This document shows, piece after piece, positions 11,600 to 12,783 of a stretch of 12,783 nucleotides of DNA; the first letter of the stretch is position 1, and every line of letters begins with the position of its first letter. Origin of the DNA: an uncultured Mycoplasmatota bacterium (GTDB lineage: Bacteria; Bacillota_I; Bacilli_A; RF39; UBA660); assembly GCA_946407055.1 (NCBI GenBank), contig CAMJMP010000009.1:1-12783 (forward strand). Reading direction: 5' to 3'. The notes under the pieces were generated by a model, which saw nothing but the letters and a program-made list of their open reading frames with translations, made no database searches and had not been told where the DNA came from. The position numbers and the translations under genes were made by a program.

Positions 11600-12783
11600 A
11601 TGGATATCCAAAAAATAAGAGCAACAATAGATGAAATACTACATCATATCATTTATGTTAATAGTGAAATGAATGATGATATTGAGAACAAATATCGTGA
11701 ATTAATAGATACTTTTAAGAATAAAGATTATATATATGATGATTTAAAACAAATAGTAGTAGATCGTAATAATGATAATGTAATTCCTTTTAATGAATTA
11801 TTAACTAATATATTAATGAGAGTTAAAGAAAATGTTAAGTTTGAAATATTAAATGATTCTACTAAATATAGTGAAATATTAAAAGATAATGAGATATTTT
11901 ATAATATATGGAATTCTTTAAAGAAAAATAAAAAGTTAGCTTATTTCGTTAATAAAAAGAAATATAGTGATATGGATTTATTTATCTTAAATAATTCTAT
12001 TAAAAAATATAATTCTTATAGAGATAATATAGTATTTAAAGATATTATCTTTAATGATGAGTTAATTAGTAGAATACCTCCATTTAGTATAGATATGACT
12101 TATTCATATAATGTATTATCTAATATTAATTTAAATAATTATGAAAGATGTACAATATTCACTAGAGAATCTTTCTCTACTCTATTATTAAAGAAATGTC
12201 ATTCATTTACAGAGTTTTATAATGTCTATGAAATGAATAAAGATATCTTTAATTTAATAGCTGATGGAAGTTTATTATTTAAGAGTAAAGATAATAATAT
12301 AATATATGAATTCTTATTTAAGAATCCTAATTATATATGTAAGTTTAATACTAAGTATTTAGATTTATTTAATATAGTTGAAATAACTAATTTAAGTAAA
12401 GTAAGAGGTTTAAATAGTTATACTTATTCTTTATTAATACAAAAGTTATATCAATTTAATAATGATAAAGCAGATAGTTATTTTAATGAAGATAATTTAA
12501 AGAAATATGCATTACATAGTATTAGTGTATATCCTTTTAATAATATAAAAGATGAATTAAGAAATAGAATATTTAGTAATTATGATCTATTTAATAGATT
12601 TAGTGATACTGTAATGGTTGAAGCTATAAATGATTACTTTAGTGAAGAAGAAATACTTAACTTATTAAGAAATAATGATTTTATTGATGATATTAGTGAT
12701 TATGCAATGGAATTATTAATTAATAGATTATCTTTTAAATCATTATTTAATATGTTACAAAGAAAAGAAATATTAGATAAGAT
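11600..12783 (+). CDS. Partial long Asn/Ile/Leu-rich protein, function unknown
   Basis: An open frame from the ATG at 11600 to the window edge gives 394 codons with no stop, which cannot be chance in DNA this rich in TAA. It has a strong ribosome site (GGAGG, 8 bases before the ATG) and its own promoter. The protein starts MDIQKIRATIDEIL, has no signal peptide and no membrane segment in the visible part. It is unusually rich in Asn, Ile, Leu, Lys, Tyr and Asp, and codons end almost always in A or T. Predicted helices recur at about 25-45 residues, for example ISDYAMELLINRLSFKSLF near 373-391, so it may be a helical-repeat protein, but the units are too diverged to define by eye. I recognise no family. 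It lies in the same direction as the sortase but is separated by a terminator. Confidence 0.85.
   Translation, partial: MDIQKIRATIDEILHHIIYVNSEMNDDIENKYRELIDTFKNKDYIYDDLKQIVVDRNNDNVIPFNELLTNILMRVKENVKFEILNDSTKYSEILKDNEIFYNIWNSLKKNKKLAYFVNKKKYSDMDLFILNNSIKKYNSYRDNIVFKDIIFNDELISRIPPFSIDMTYSYNVLSNINLNNYERCTIFTRESFSTLLLKKCHSFTEFYNVYEMNKDIFNLIADGSLLFKSKDNNIIYEFLFKNPNYICKFNTKYLDLFNIVEITNLSKVRGLNSYTYSLLIQKLYQFNNDKADSYFNEDNLKKYALHSISVYPFNNIKDELRNRIFSNYDLFNRFSDTVMVEAINDYFSEEEILNLLRNNDFIDDISDYAMELLINRLSFKSLFNMLQRKEILDK

Overview
The window comes from a very AT-rich, low-GC Gram-positive bacterium that uses the standard code: TGA is a true stop at the end of infB and TGG encodes Trp. It carries the classic Bacillota rimP-nusA-ylxR-infB-rbfA cluster. 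Strong Shine-Dalgarno sites, repeated extended -10 promoters, tight packing and short terminators suggest a small-genome member of the Bacilli (an RF39/Erysipelotrichia-like gut lineage is my guess). A sortase, a wall-sorting signal and a penicillin-binding-fold protein imply a peptidoglycan wall, so it is not a wall-less Mycoplasma. The taxonomy is inference.

Layout. (1) 1-1786, minus strand: a cut-off single-pass membrane protein, a SAM-methyltransferase-like protein of unknown target, and a calcineurin-type phosphoesterase with an N-terminal helix-turn-helix. (2) 1834-6006, minus strand: the translation/transcription operon rimP, nusA, ylxR, infB, rbfA. It has one clear promoter at 6070-6097, a leader hairpin at 6033-6054 that looks like an attenuator, and a terminator that holds the rbfA stop codon. 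RimP has only its N-terminal domain, and ylxQ is missing from its usual place. (3) 6162-7193, plus strand: a membrane-anchored class A beta-lactamase/penicillin-binding-fold protein. It converges on a zinc-ribbon membrane protein across a bidirectional terminator. (4) 7207-8622, minus strand: the zinc-ribbon protein, trmL (tRNA wobble 2'-O-methyltransferase) and a membrane-anchored thioredoxin-fold protein with no cysteine at all. (5) 8703-11529: a divergent pair. The minus-strand gene encodes a secreted, cysteine-rich protein ending in NPTTG, a hydrophobic segment and a basic tail. The plus-strand gene encodes a class B-like sortase with a large unrecognised cytoplasmic domain and a long Pro/Glu/Thr-rich C-terminal tail. 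(6) 11600-12783, plus strand: the first 394 codons of a long, Asn/Ile/Leu-rich unknown protein that runs off the window.

The housekeeping part is conventional apart from the reduced RimP and the missing ylxQ. The best candidate for an undescribed system is the sortase/substrate pair, which probably attaches the cysteine-rich protein to the cell wall. No tRNA, rRNA, CRISPR array, insertion sequence or phage gene is visible. No stretch longer than about 150 bases lacks a gene.
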